The translations under genes were made by a program, and so were the position numbers. The notes beneath the pieces were generated by a model. That model was not told the DNA's origin and did no database searches. It saw only the letters and a list, made by a program, of their open reading frames with translations. Positions 1-11,720 of a DNA stretch of 64,000 nucleotides are shown one piece after another (the stretch's first letter is position 1; every line of letters starts with the position of its first letter). Origin of the DNA: Antedon mediterranea (lineage: Eukaryota; Echinodermata; Crinoidea; Comatulida; Antedonidae); the NCBI RefSeq assembly GCF_964355755.1, contig NC_092680.1:6613001-6677000 (forward strand). The letters are read 5' to 3'.

Positions 1-240
1 AGCGCTATTCAATTGACTACTTCAAAAGTTGTTTGCGTGAACCAATAACCATTTCAATAAATGTTCAACAGAGTCTAAACGTTTTGCTGACAATGTGTAC
101 GGCTTGCCGTTGATGTTACAATTGCAGCATTAATTGAATGCGAATTACAGTAATTTCAATCTTTTTTCCATTAATTCAGTGAGCATACCATACATGTACA
201 CTGTATATGGGAAATATTATGAAAACTGAAAGAAACTTAC

Positions 241-315
241 CCCAATTATAGCATTCAGTTCGGTCATCGTTACTTGTTTAGCACGCTCAACGGCGGCTGC
301 GACTTGCTGTTGATG
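241..315 (-). CDS. TLE: TLE coding exon 6
   Basis: This exon has 25 codons, [14 protein letters not shown] followed by [11 protein letters not shown], in phase 0 at both ends. The acceptor is tgtctatag and the donor is gtaagt. It encodes the end of the Q-domain helix. The following exon is outside the window. Confidence 0.93.
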
Positions 316-3300
316 CTATAGACACAAAATTCAAAAGGTCCAATAATAGGGGTACATTTTAACAAAGTACTCAAATCATATTCTTATTCAATCAAATGAA
401 TAGCTGCTGCACAGAACCTTTTTGCTTTCTATATTTCATTCAACAGCAAGTAATTCACCAATTACAGGATGGATAAACTTATCATGCTTATAAAGCAAGT
501 CTCATTTGAGGCTTAGGGAGTGAAGGAGTCAGTACCAGTACATGAGTTACTGTACAACCCCGGCACTGCCCCCCCCCCCCCCGCACTACTGTACCTGTAT
601 GTCAGGATTGAACCTTGCACATTGAGATTGGAAGGTATAAGTATATTTTAACCACCAAGCTACAGCTCCACTATACCATCACTATCATCATGATTGGGTT
701 TCATTTTATTTGTATTAAGGTTATGGATTCGAGGCAATTAATAAACTTACAAAATTAATCATTTTATCACATACGTACCAACATATGGTGCGTTGGTAAA
801 AATAAATATGAATTTATAGCTCAATATTGTTACTATACTCTAGTATTAATACAGTTTTACAGTTGATAAAAGCAGATTTAACTTACATCTTGTGATAGAA
901 ATGGGATGATCTGTGCACATATGGCATTTAACCTTTTTACAATTTCAGTCTGAAAAAAAAAAACCAAAATGTAATATTATTAATTTAATTACTACTATTG
1001 AATATGGTCATAGCAAGATCAAGGAAAAACAAATGTGTTTCAACATATAAAACATTCACTGAAAAGAAAAACATTTCACTTGGTTAAAAATTATTTTGAC
1101 TTTTTAGTCAAATCATTACAAGTCATTGGATTCTAAGTTGATAATAAAACAGATCCGGGTGTTATGACCTACAAAGTGCAGTGCTCATAGACTCAATGAA
1201 ATACAGTGTATAATTTATATAAGCTAATTTCGCCCAATGATTCCCAGTGCAATACACGCTATACCTCACGCAGTGCAGTTCATCATCTTTTTTTTTCATT
1301 GTTTATTGCTCCAATATTAATTTTTATAACTTTTATTAAACATCAGGAAAAATATTCAAGAAGTGACAATAAAAATATCTTGTATCTTAAAATATTTGTC
1401 TTTCCATTTAATAATTTTCAAATAAAAAAAAAAGGCTGACCTAATATCTATCGTCAAGCAATCTTAATGAAACAGAATTCAAATCAGTCAACTGTATATT
1501 TTTATGAGTTTTATGATAAATTCTTTGGCAATATCACGCTCAGTCATGCATAGAGATTTCTGTTTCGTTAATTACGATTGCGCACGTTACCGTCAGTATC
1601 CCATCGTGTCTCCACGCTCTGTGGTATAATTTTCTCATTGACAGGTTTTGATGTGGTAAACTCGTTACAGATTGATTTAAATATCGCAGTGGTCGTCTCT
1701 GGAGTTCTCGGCTATGAGTTGCGTTTAACGTTTCGAAAGACACAGACTGTGCAATTCCCAATGGGAGTAGATAGTGATGATGTACCACGCAAGTGTCAAT
1801 GAATCCTAACATGATTATACTGGGAAAACAATTCGCTTTCAGAACATCGGACATCTTTGAATATATTGTAAACAAAATGTGATTAATTATTGGACTGTAA
1901 CCGGCTTACTAAAATGAGAAGTTCTGTGACGTTGATACCTTAGCTACAGCATACAGTACTATCAATACTGTATCTCTTCACACCACCGCCCACCCCAAAT
2001 GTTTTCAAGCCATGTTCAAACGAATACAGTACACAAATAAATGTGTATTTCCACAGAATACAATTTTATACATCCTACAAAGGTTGCATAACAATGAAAC
2101 ATTATATAATAAAGGCATAAAGTTTATTCAGTAAAGGATTAAATATATTATGCAATATTTCTAGCACTTTTTTCAATAACTATGATTAAACAATACAGTA
2201 GAAATGAAAAACTTTATCAAAACATTAGTATCAATCAAAGAACAACATCTTTCTCTTTAAAATATTGTTTAAAATGTTAAAAACAACGCATGTGGACACC
2301 AAGAGTTTGACGGGAAAGCAATATCTCTAAGGACTCATCCAACATCTGTAATCCCTCCTTGACATGTCGATTTCTTCCTCAGCTGAGATCTCTTCAGAGA
2401 GCATTGGAGATCGAGTGAAGTGTGTTAGATAATTGACTAGTTGGATTTTATCCAAGGCCACGCCTCCTGTAACAGAACGCTATTTACTTTGGTCTTGGGA
2501 GCCGGCGATTGTTCCTGTAACGATTACGAGTTGAACAAGTACCTTGAACGGGAAACAATTGGCCAAGTACATCCTGCGAGTATTACAACAATCATTGTTC
2601 TTCCTGATTGCAACCATGTCTATTTCAACAGCTTAGCCCATTGGTTCTAATAACTGAATGCAGGTTTCAATAGTGAAGTATTGATGCTAATACAAATTCT
2701 TATCTTGGATGCAGAGTGATATTTCAAGGCCTTTCAATGTAGTAAAGTATAAAAGAAATGTAAAGTATAAAAGAAATATAAACAACAAAACACTTGTGGT
2801 AAAACTGAATAGAATATAGTACAGTTTATACTTATTTCTATTAAAGCCTTGATTAACTCCCCTTTTAAAGTTTGTCTCTCAAATAATTTTAGCTGAGCAT
2901 TTTTATATTACTGTAGTAATTTTAGTTTTTTAATTAATTTACATTATTAACATAGCAATACAATAAACAATTATTCTATTTTTGTTTTCCGTGTCAATAT
3001 AAATAATACAAAGCATAATTTGATACTGTGTACTGTAGTAACCAATATTAGCAAAATCAATTCCAAGCTAACAAAAAAAAGCCTGTAACAGCCGCCACAG
3101 TATAATATAAATTACGAGATATGAATGTCCGCTGTGTTGATTCAGAAGAATAATTACAAAGTTAATTGCCGCCGATTGCCTAATCACTTTATAAACTTCT
3201 TTCTTTGTTTATAATCTGAATGAACCTCTGACCTCTATATTATATTTTCCTTGTTAGGCTTGCTATTATGAGAAAGAGCATCCTGTGTTAATAACGTATA

Positions 3301-4524
3301 ACACGGCCGATGTGTTCATATCCACCATACAGGAACCGAACACATCAAACCTTTTGAGTATCAACAAGCAATTCAGAACGCTTATCGTATAATCTAATTT
3401 ACACTCAAACAAAGAATTTAAAACCAACAGACAGAGTATTGAGGATATGTATTAACTTCTAGGAAACGTCTAACCTCTAATTTGTGGCAAATAACAAATA
3501 TCTTTTTTTTTTAAACAGATCAGTAATTATGTTTTTAGTATTTAGTGGCAGATTTTGAGGGGATAGAATCCCTCTTTCCCCTATAATCTGAAATAAATTT
3601 TATTTATATTATAGATGAGTTATATTTCAATAAACTAACTTTACAATCTCATCCTGAATATTTGGTTTTTAAAACTTAATGACTTACAACAAAGACTGGA
3701 CTGGTGACTAGTAAAAAAAAACCAGGACCATTTAAAATTTAAATAAGGTTTCTGTACAGAAGGTAAAAATAACAGTAAAAAACACTGAAACGCTGTGCAC
3801 AATAACAGACCTTGAGTCAACTACGCTGCAATAACGTTTGAATTGACCGTAAGAGCTCATTGCATTTTGGGTAATGGTAACGATTTCCGTCGACTACCCA
3901 CTGATTTAAACGGTTAATTAGAGCACAAATTTCGCAGAAATGCAGTCGATATAATATAAATTAAATTTATTTGGAAATAAGTGATTTATTCGGGTGGTAC
4001 ATGCAATACATATGTTGCAGTATTAAACGATTTGGTTCAAAGTAATCTTAATAGTGATTCAAACAAAAATAAAGGAATAGCCCCTAGCCACATTGTCCAA
4101 AAATTGTTAAATATTTCTAAAAATCGTTTTTGAATATAAACAACTAAAAATTCTCATATTATAATTAATGAAAGATAAAAATGAAAGAATATTTATCAAG
4201 TGGCGACAGACATCTCCAAGTCGTAGACGATGAAAATAACACACATTTTTTACAGGTGTTTTTTCAACGACCTACATTGTAAATAATGCACAGCTGATCA
4301 ATAAAATTAATTGTTTATTATTTTCAAGGACCAAACAAAATGCTGGTAATATTTTCTTTTATCTAAATATATATACTGTAGTATCCACACATGTTATAAA
4401 TTTGATGGTCTTCTATATATTAAACAATTGTAGGACAGTGTCAAAGTAATACACCTTCATATTGCCTAGGAAAATGTAGTTTACACACATCATCAGGGCA
4501 AACACTATACAACATATCGATGTT

Positions 4525-4558
<34 letters not shown>

Positions 4559-7500
4559 ATATGATGATAACTTTTCGTCCACATAGGAAAATATTTTGAG
4601 TGCTTTTTACAAAATTGTACAAAAATATATAAAAACGTTTCATATTAAAAATAATTAATTACAATATTTAAAAACACTATATATTGACTCCCTGGTGTGT
4701 GTAAATGTAAAATGTCAAAAGAGGTACAGTATTACTGTAGTGAAAATGAAGTTGAGTCATAAAATACCGTATTTTCCGGAGTATAGGTCGAGACTTTGTG
4801 GGAAAATTTTAATTGCAAAATCGGGGGGTCGACTTATACTCCGACCATGCGATTTTTGAAAAAAATCAAGCCGAAAAAATTCGTTCAAAAGCCGTCAGCT
4901 GTCAAGGCCTAGCAAGGTCAGTGGCCTATCATCAATCACTCACAGGAGTTTTCAATTTAATAATACCTACATTGTACAAAATAATACAACTCCAACAAGT
5001 ACTGGTACAAGTACTATTAATATATAACAAAGATTAATTTTGATGTTTATATTACGCTTTTATTAAAATAATTAAGAATAAATAGTTTTCGTTTGTGTTT
5101 CATATGCTTCGTATTCACTCGCGAAAACATCGTAACACACACCACAAACGAACTACACGATGTTGGAATGTCCATGCAGGAGCATGTTTGTTATTGCGCG
5201 ATATTTTCATCTATACACATGCGCAGTTTGTTTGTTTGTTCGTAATTACAATTACTGCGCATGTCTATTCATAAAATAAATTCTCCTCAGTCCGGCGCGT
5301 GTACATTTACAGATAACGCGATTTACAACTACTCGCCTGTACAATTTAATAAGCCTCCTAACGAAAAACTCGTTTTAATTTATTCGAGTGACGCGAAAAA
5401 ACATCGCTGATGGCAAGTACTGTAACGCTACATCGCTGTCATTTATTATAGGCTGGCGAAGACGGCGGCGAAGCCGTTGTGATTACGTCCGTCCGATATT
5501 GATTAGGCCTACACTTTAATAATTGTATAAACAAACAACCACATTTCATACATTTCTAGCCTTCTTTGAACTTTAAAGTAAGTTGTGTTATTAGCCGATT
5601 TTGGGGGTCGACTTATATTCAGGTCATACCAAAATCAACGATATTCTAGGTCAAAGTTGGGGGTCGACTTATACTTGGGGTCGACCTATACTCCGGAAAA
5701 TACGGTACAGGTTAATTCAATACAAACTTGAACAACATACATGGTAAATATTTGAATTAAACTTTCTTTCTCACTATTATTAAAGAACCACCACAAAAAC
5801 AATATTTGCATAGGCCTGCTTTAAATGAGGCATTGTGAAAAATATAGTTTTTTTTTTGTATTAAACCACAATTAATTTAATACTTGGAACAAAGTTCTTT
5901 CACTATAAATTAGTTTCAACAGTACTGTATGTAAAAGATACTTTACCTGTTTATGCATTTCCACATTTAATCCGTAGGACATCTCATAATACTGTAAAAT
6001 AGTAATCAAATAAAATATTAGTTTTACTTTCAAGCAGTTCAATATCATTTTGTTTATTGCCATAATAATAATAATAATAATGATAAATTGCCTTTGGCAA
6101 AGTCAGCTATCACTTTGTAATTTCATGGAAAAGATATTTTGTATTGAACAACAATACTGTGCAGTTATTTAAATCGTCTTTTTCGCACTAGAACGCAACG
6201 CATTGACGTATCAACACAAAGTGCTGTATTGTGTAATCAGAAGCGGGAACCGATGACACAAAACAGTTCTGCAAACACCGCTACAGGAAATCAAACCAGT
6301 TTGATTTCACGCAATGACGCAAGGCAAAAGAACACTGGAAAACGCATGGCCAATACGTGGGGTGAACCAGATCAAAGTCTACGGCAACTACAGTAATGTT
6401 GACGCGCAACAAGCCGCTTTTATTTCACACAGGTGGGGACAAACAATATTTGGATGGGCATTTTCTTACATTGCGTTCTAGTGGGAACCATGCTTAAGGG
6501 AATTTACTGTACTGTAGCCCAGGGATGGGATAAGGTCATAGTCTGTCATCAACAGTCTGTGGGTGTAGTTATCATCTCATATTTTAGGGGCAAGGAAATG
6601 TATAATGCAATCAAACAAGGGTATACAAGAGGGTTCAATGAACTCCCAAAGGTGCCGCCTCTACAGTCAACTCAAGATCACTCATAAACTCTTTTTTATT
6701 GTATTACTAATTTACTCCATGTTATTGTAATTCATTCATTGTTCAAGATACAATAAACAATCTAACATATTTTGTTAATAATTGACATTGCAATATAAAC
6801 ATATACAGTACTTGTCAATAATTGAAGATGATAATATAAATAAATCATATTGTATTTAGTTTTTAAAAGCAGGATCCAATCCAAGCAGATGTTTTGTAAA
6901 TATTCATTAAAAAATTAAAATATTGTGTTTTGTTTTACTGTAACTGTGAAAGTAAAAATGGAGTAGTTGTGCAGGTACTGTACTGCTCAAAGTACAATAT
7001 AATCTATTGTATGCAAATTAATAACTTTTTCAAATTAATTTTGTGAAAAATGTTGACATTATTATGCAATGATCTTTTATTAATATTACAGTGTTACTGT
7101 ACAGCAAGCCTATACTTAATCAAGGTCTCTCCGGTATCCAGATGTATAAATAGGTACCTGGTAGTGTCAAAACACGCTGATTACTAGCTGCAACATTGTG
7201 GAAGTGTTTCCATACGTGTTTGGTACAAAAATGACCGGGGCAATAATAGAAAGTGCTTTGGGAATTAAGCACTATATAAGAACGACATATTATGTATATT
7301 GTATCAACTATCATACAGCATAATATTCAGTACTGCAGGATACTGTACATTAATGTGTATTGTAGAATACTGTACAGTATTTATATTAATAATAATCTGT
7401 ACACAGTAAACAAAACTACCGTATTTTCCGGAGTATAGGTCGACCCCAAGTATAAGTCGACCCCCAACTTTGGCCTAGAATATCGTTGATTTTGGTATGA

Positions 7501-10500
7501 CCTGAATATAAGTCGACCCCCAAAATCGGCTAATAACACAACTTACTTTAAAGTTCAAAGAGGGCTAGAAATGTATGAAATGTGGTTGTTTGTTTATATT
7601 ATTAAAGTGTAGGCCTAATCAATATCGGACGGACGTAATGACGACGACTTCGCCGACGTCTTCACCAGCCTATAATAAATGACAGCGATGTAGCGTTACT
7701 TGCCATCAGCGATGTTTTTCGCGTCACTCGAATAAATTAAAACGAGTTTTCCGTTAGGAGGCTTATTATTGTACAGGCGAGTAGTTGTAAATCGCGTTAT
7801 CTGTAAATGTACACGCGCCCGACTAAGGAGAATTTATTTTATGAATAGACATGCGCAGTAATTGTAATTACGAACAAACAAACAAACTGCGCATGTGTAT
7901 AAATGAAAATATCGCGCAATAACAAACATGCGGCATGGACATTCCGACGTCTGTGGTGTGTTTATTCTTAATTATCTTAAAAGCGTAATATTAACATCAA
8001 AATGAGTCATTGTGATATATTAATATTTTATTGACCAGTACTTGTTGGAGTTGTATTATTTTGTACAATGTAGGTATTAAATTGAAAACTTCTGTGAGTG
8101 ATTGATGACCTTGCTGGGCCTTGACAGCTGACGGCTTTTGAACATATTTTTTCGGCCTGATTTTTCTCAAAAATCGCATGGTCGGAGTATAAGTCGACCC
8201 CCCGATTTTGCAATTAAAATTTTCCCACAAAGTCTCGACCTATACTCCGGAAAATACGGTATATTATTTAATTGCATTTAATATTTAGAATATTCCTTCT
8301 GTATACAGTAGGCTACATACCATCACATAATGCCTCTGCATTTCTGTCTTCTCTTGTGCTAATTTTTCACATTCCATTTTTAAACTGTAAAATATTCAAA
8401 ATATTAAACATCATAAATTATACAACAATCAATAAATCCAAAGTGCCTACCCTACAAAATGTGTGCACAAGAAATTCCTAATTTTAATCGTAACAAATGT
8501 AATTAAAAGGCAGTAATCAATGTTTGCTGACCAGTGAAAATATCACACCTTGCACAGATACAGGTATGCTTGTTTAATAATAGGATACAGTAGTTAAAAT
8601 CTGAAACATTAAATTGAACAAAAACTCTGAATTTGTTCAATGGGTATAGTACATATTCAACCATTGTAGGGATGATCAATAGACTATTGTACTGTATGTT
8701 TTACTATACAATTGGCAGCTTCAAGGAAAGTGGTATTTTACAGGCAGATAAAATATTATGGTTGCTTTTTGATTGACATACTTGTATGACATTTATGAAG
8801 CTGCTTGGATATTTATTAATCTACTGTAAAGTAAAATATTTAAAGAGATTCCAGTGTACTGTTAAATGTAGTATACAGTAGATCCAATTCTAGCCTACTA
8901 CTACGTAGTGCAATTCTGGGGTGGATCTAGGGGTGTGCTTGGGGCTCCCCCTTTGACAGCTCAAAAATAAAATTATGAACTACTTTTGATATACTGAAGC
9001 TATATTTTACAGAGTATTAATATCATGTTACTGCTCCCCCATTTGGAAAATCCTGGATCCACCCATGTTATTCACAAAAGTGTCTATAAAAAAAATGTCA
9101 GAGGGTACACTATACGATTCTGTGATTGTAACCAATGGAAATAGTGATTTTCCGTAGTTTCCTTCAACAGATTCTGTTGATGTTGCAACGAAAAATTAAA
9201 TACTAAGTTAAGTGACATCATCCATCCATTTAGAAATTAACAGAAATTATGCTCTCACATTAAACGAACTCATGTTTAACAGTTGAGCCTTTGATTTTAT
9301 GCATTACATTTGGAATTCATTTAAAAGGGACAAAGGTCACTCAGAAATAAGCTCCACCCATATGTGTGGTAGTGTAGTACAGTACAGTAGGTTGAAGAGT
9401 AAAATGTTTACAGAAATTGACCCTATGTATAAGTGCATTGGAATTAGAATTAGTGTATTCTGATCCAATAATGTGATATGTATGTGCTTTTACATTTTTA
9501 GTTAAGTTAATTAGTAACTTTTAAAAGAAGCTGATGCATGATTACGATAGGACATAACATAACAACTCCATAGTACATATACCAATATAGACATATTCAA
9601 TTTTTAAACCACCTTGAAGAATTAAGTGTACTGTATTTTCAGTAGCAAACACCAAATTATTTTATTTTTAAAATTAATTGGTGTGGCAAAAACATTTAAT
9701 GGGGACGGGAGTGGTGGGGGTTTATTGATTACAATATGTATGGGCCTATAAATGTATTTCAAATAGCTGCTGTACCATGACCCCTTGAGTAATGATTACA
9801 TTAGTTGTTCAATACAACAGACATTGGATAAATCGTTGTACTATAATTGTTGGCAAGATTAAGATCATTTGCTATTAGTCCAAGTGCGGAATAGATGTGT
9901 TAATCAAGTGAATCTGATGTCTACTGATTAACAAGCTCAACTGACCTATGATACTGGGCTTGCAGAAAGCTAAATTCTTCTTTGATACGATCGCACGATT
10001 CCGGCACTGTGAATTTAAATGGTTGTCCAGCCTGATGCGGAGTCTATAGAAAGAGAAATAAAATAGTTCAATACATAGGTGGTAAGGTATGATGTGACAT
10101 CATGCATGAAATTATCATAAAATGTTTATAATTGTAAAATTGTATATTAAATATAATAATATTACTGTAGTTAGTTTTCTTAAAATAATTAACTACAAAA
10201 ATGACACTGAAAAAAAAGATTTTTTATTGAGAATACAAATGAAGAATTAGCAGAAAATTACAATAAGGTTTCATTGTTTCGATTTTACACCCAAATTTAT
10301 TTCAATAAAAAAGATTATGTCAAAGGTTGTGACTGCAGGGTGTTAAGGGGTGTGGCTTATTGAGGTTGAATGACAGGTCACAGACATTAATCCACTTAAG
10401 CAATTCAGGTATGAAGTAGATTTTCACAGGAGATGAATATTAAATATTTTTTTAAAAAAATTAACATTAGAAAGTATCTTTATTTTGGCGTTATATTAAT

Positions 10501-11119
10501 GATGTATCTTTATCGAAGAAGGTTATTAAAATAATGCATAATCAATTGGTTGATAAATAATAATATTTACTTGGATAAAATAAAATTGTTAAATATTATG
10601 TCATGTTTTAGTATGTTTTTATAATCAAAACCCACTGGAATAGAACATTAATCATTTTATTTTTAAACTCATTAAAACGTCTTTGAAATATCACCATTGT
10701 TCCCTGAAATATTATTAATAATATAAAATTAACCTGACAACATTCCCTCTAAAGAGATGAATTTATAAAACCACATTATAGAACGTTTTGTTGAAAATTG
10801 GAAATAAGTATCTGCAGCTGACGTACTGAGACGCGAGGACAAAGGCACTCACTCACGGGCACTGATACTGTACTTACTAATGATTAAGATCGACTCGGGC
10901 TAGCCTAGGCTATATTCCGTTTCAGCGGACATTAATCGAGAGGTGATTAATAAGGAGACAAACCCCGACAGCTAGCGTTCGCTATAATTTTTGAAAGGTC
11001 AACAATCGTCCTCTTTGATGGGCGCTACTCACTACAATCAAAACTGGTAAAAATAATATACAACATATCTTAGGGCCTAGGCGTTTCAAACTTACCTGAT
11101 GGCGTGGTTGTGGGTACAT
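241..11119 (-). CDS. TLE: Groucho/TLE corepressor, 5' part (6 coding exons, N-terminal Q domain); continues past the left edge
   Basis: Six minus-strand exons splice in frame into 123 residues: 11096-11119, 9946-10043, 8321-8384, 5947-5991, 887-949 and 241-315 (24+98+64+45+63+75 nt). The peptide starts MYPQPRHQ and contains [42 protein letters not shown] and [16 protein letters not shown], which are signatures of the Groucho/TLE Q domain. Known family role: Q domains tetramerise and bind TCF/LEF, and the protein is a nuclear corepressor in Wnt, Notch and other pathways; the GP, CcN, SP and WD40 parts would lie beyond position 1. All junctions are GT-AG with consistent phases. The start is the conserved MYP methionine at 11119. 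The introns are rich in transposable elements. Identification is firm; which TLE paralogue this is cannot be told. Confidence 0.95.
316..886 (-). other. TLE intron 5
   Basis: This 571-bp intron has consensus ends and contains the minus-strand tRNA-like SINE at 465-671, including a 14-C homopolymer. Confidence 0.9.
465..671 (-). repeat. tRNA-like SINE, copy 1
   Basis: Read on the minus strand the unit begins GTGGAGCTGTAGCTTGGTGG, with an A-box-like segment, and then has a B-box-like GGTTCAATCC followed by GGGGTTGT and a tail ending in TTTATCCATCC. The same order occurs at 36941-37119 on the plus strand. The pol III box arrangement and dispersion support a tRNA-derived SINE; the family name is not known to me. 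It lies inside a TLE intron. Confidence 0.7.
887..949 (-). CDS. TLE: TLE coding exon 5
   Basis: This exon has 21 codons ([20 protein letters not shown] then D) and is phase 0 on both sides. A pure pyrimidine tract precedes the cag acceptor, and the donor is gtaagt. It corresponds to the TEIAKRLNAIC block of known TLE proteins, with conservative changes (A to V, V to I). Confidence 0.94.
4528..4680 (-). mobile_element. Retroelement 3' tail with 28-nt poly(A) (minus strand)
   Basis: A 28-T run at 4528-4555 reads as a poly(A) tail on the minus strand, preceded by AT-rich 3'UTR-like sequence. No coding part is recognisable, so the extent is approximate. Confidence 0.35.
4765..5707 (+). mobile_element. 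TIR element, copy A (943 bp, TA-flanked, mariner-like MITE)
   Basis: The ends are near-perfect inverted repeats beginning TACCGTATTTTCCGGAGTAT on the left and its complement on the right, with TA at both outer edges. Subterminal GGGGTCGACTTATA motifs recur near both ends and may be transposase binding sites (inference). There is no transposase ORF. A second copy lies at 7417-8261 in opposite orientation. TA flanks suggest the Tc1/mariner type. Confidence 0.8.
5947..5991 (-). CDS. TLE: TLE coding exon 4 (45 nt)
   Basis: This exon has 15 codons, [15 protein letters not shown], bounded by ttttacag and gtaaag. It is phase 0 on both sides, so skipping it would keep the frame. It sits between two copies of the same ~0.9 kb TIR element in opposite orientations (4765-5707 and 7417-8261). 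Confidence 0.95.
6182..6487. mobile_element. MITE with CACTAGAACGCAA ends (306 bp)
   Basis: The left end TTCGCACTAGAACGCAA pairs with the right end TTGCGTTCTAGTGGGAA (16 of 17 complementary). There is no ORF of note. A related but shorter element with GGTTCCCACT ends lies at 56673-56798. Confidence 0.65.
7417..8261 (-). mobile_element. TIR element, copy B (845 bp, inverted relative to copy A)
   Basis: This copy shares ends and interior with 4765-5707 but in reverse orientation, and lacks about 85-100 bp of the interior. TA occurs at both edges. Short ORFs here (8028-8213 and 7997-8230, minus) are also seen partly in copy A and are repeat sequence, not genes. Confidence 0.8.
8321..8384 (-). 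CDS. TLE: TLE coding exon 3
   Basis: This exon is 64 nt. Its first base completes the serine codon begun in exon 2, followed by [20 protein letters not shown] and M. The acceptor is attttacag and the donor is gtatgt. It matches the [21 protein letters not shown] type block of the family. Confidence 0.94.
8385..9945 (-). other. TLE intron 2
   Basis: This 1.56-kb intron contains a small TIR element at 8918-9064. The remainder is AT-rich with no further recognisable structure. Confidence 0.85.
8918..9064. mobile_element. Small MITE with GGGTGGATC ends (147 bp)
   Basis: GGGTGGATCTAGG on the left pairs imperfectly with CCTGGATCCACCC on the right. The internal part has short C and G runs. It is non-coding and the superfamily is not determined. 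Confidence 0.55.
9946..10043 (-). CDS. TLE: TLE coding exon 2
   Basis: This exon is 98 nt and encodes [19 protein letters not shown] then [13 protein letters not shown], ending with two bases (AG) of a split serine codon. The acceptor is tttctatag and the donor is gtcagt. It contains the start of the Q domain. Confidence 0.95.
10044..11095 (-). other. TLE intron 1
   Basis: This 1.05-kb intron has consensus ends. The part at 10800-11090 is GC-richer and may belong to the promoter-proximal regulatory region. No repeat was recognised. Confidence 0.85.
11096..11119 (-). CDS. TLE: TLE coding exon 1 (start codon, 8 codons)
   Basis: The exon encodes MYPQPRHQ, followed by donor gtaagt at 11091-11095. 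A very short first coding part with the MYPQ start is typical of Groucho/TLE genes. The 5'UTR lies above 11119; its upstream limit cannot be fixed from sequence. Confidence 0.93.
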
Positions 11120-11720
11120 GATTTCATCAGTTATATCCCCTTGTACAAATCAAATATTCCAAATGCAAACAATATCGAAATAGGTCCACTGTCAAGCGGT
11201 GAATGTTCGACCACTGACACAATCGGCTCCACACAATCAAGTATGAATTCCAAATAAATGTATCCTAACGTACACATACAAATCAATTCTTAATCTAAAT
11301 CCAAGGCAGAATACATGAATACAGAACAATCTTCGCAAAGTAAGCTAAATCCGTTGATTACACCGCAGAATTATGCACTTTTTTTGCGTTTTGAATATGT
11401 AATTTCAGTCAACGAAGAGGCCTCGGAAAAATACCACACACAAGACTGCTGATCCACGCGGTTGAACAAAGAAGGACCAATAGTACATTCCAAATATGGA
11501 AAGTAATTGATTGGCCGTATAAAAAAACCAATCAAAACCTGGCAAACCTTGCTCACCCCACGTGCTCTTAATTTATGTTGAAAACAATCACAACTAACCA
11601 ATCAGTAAAGAGTCTCCACCCACATTTTTAACGCAGATAGCAGCTTTCAGCGATGTAACGTGACTTGATAAACCGCCTAAATCGGTGATTTTTGTTTAGG
11701 TCCGCCCATGAGGTGTCGAA
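11120..11720 (-). promoter_or_regulatory. TLE 5'UTR and promoter region
   Basis: The DNA upstream of the TLE start is GC-richer and holds four CCAAT boxes in either orientation (11477, 11510, 11528, 11598), a perfect CArG box CCAAATATGG at 11490-11499 and an E-box CACGTG at 11559-11564. Such a cluster fits a housekeeping or developmental promoter. The transcription start was not located. Confidence 0.5.

Larger units (their letters stand above)
950..5946 (-). other. TLE intron 4 (~5 kb) with GC-richer islands
   Basis: This is the longest visible intron. Non-repetitive, GC-richer islands lie at about 1540-1870, 2290-2650, 3090-3400 and 3780-3930, unlike the AT-rich rest. The second holds an inverted SOX-like pair (acaatcattgt near 2588). 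They are candidates for intronic enhancers, on composition only. It also contains a poly(T) retroelement tail (4528-4680) and a TIR element (4765-5707). Confidence 0.55.
5992..8320 (-). other. TLE intron 3
   Basis: This 2.3-kb intron contains a TIR element at 6182-6487 and the inverted TIR copy B at 7417-8261. The rest is AT-rich with many TACTGTA words and no coding signal. Confidence 0.85.

Noticed and set aside
1540-1875. 111-codon minus-strand ORF overlapping a 74-codon plus-strand ORF
   Set aside because: Both lie in a TLE intron in a GC-richer patch, have no family resemblance and overlap on opposite strands. Kept only as a possible regulatory island.
7997-8230. Two overlapping ORFs (and the one at 4813-5037)
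   Set aside because: They lie in the terminal part of the inverted-repeat transposon copies and are related to each other as repeats, without protein-family resemblance.
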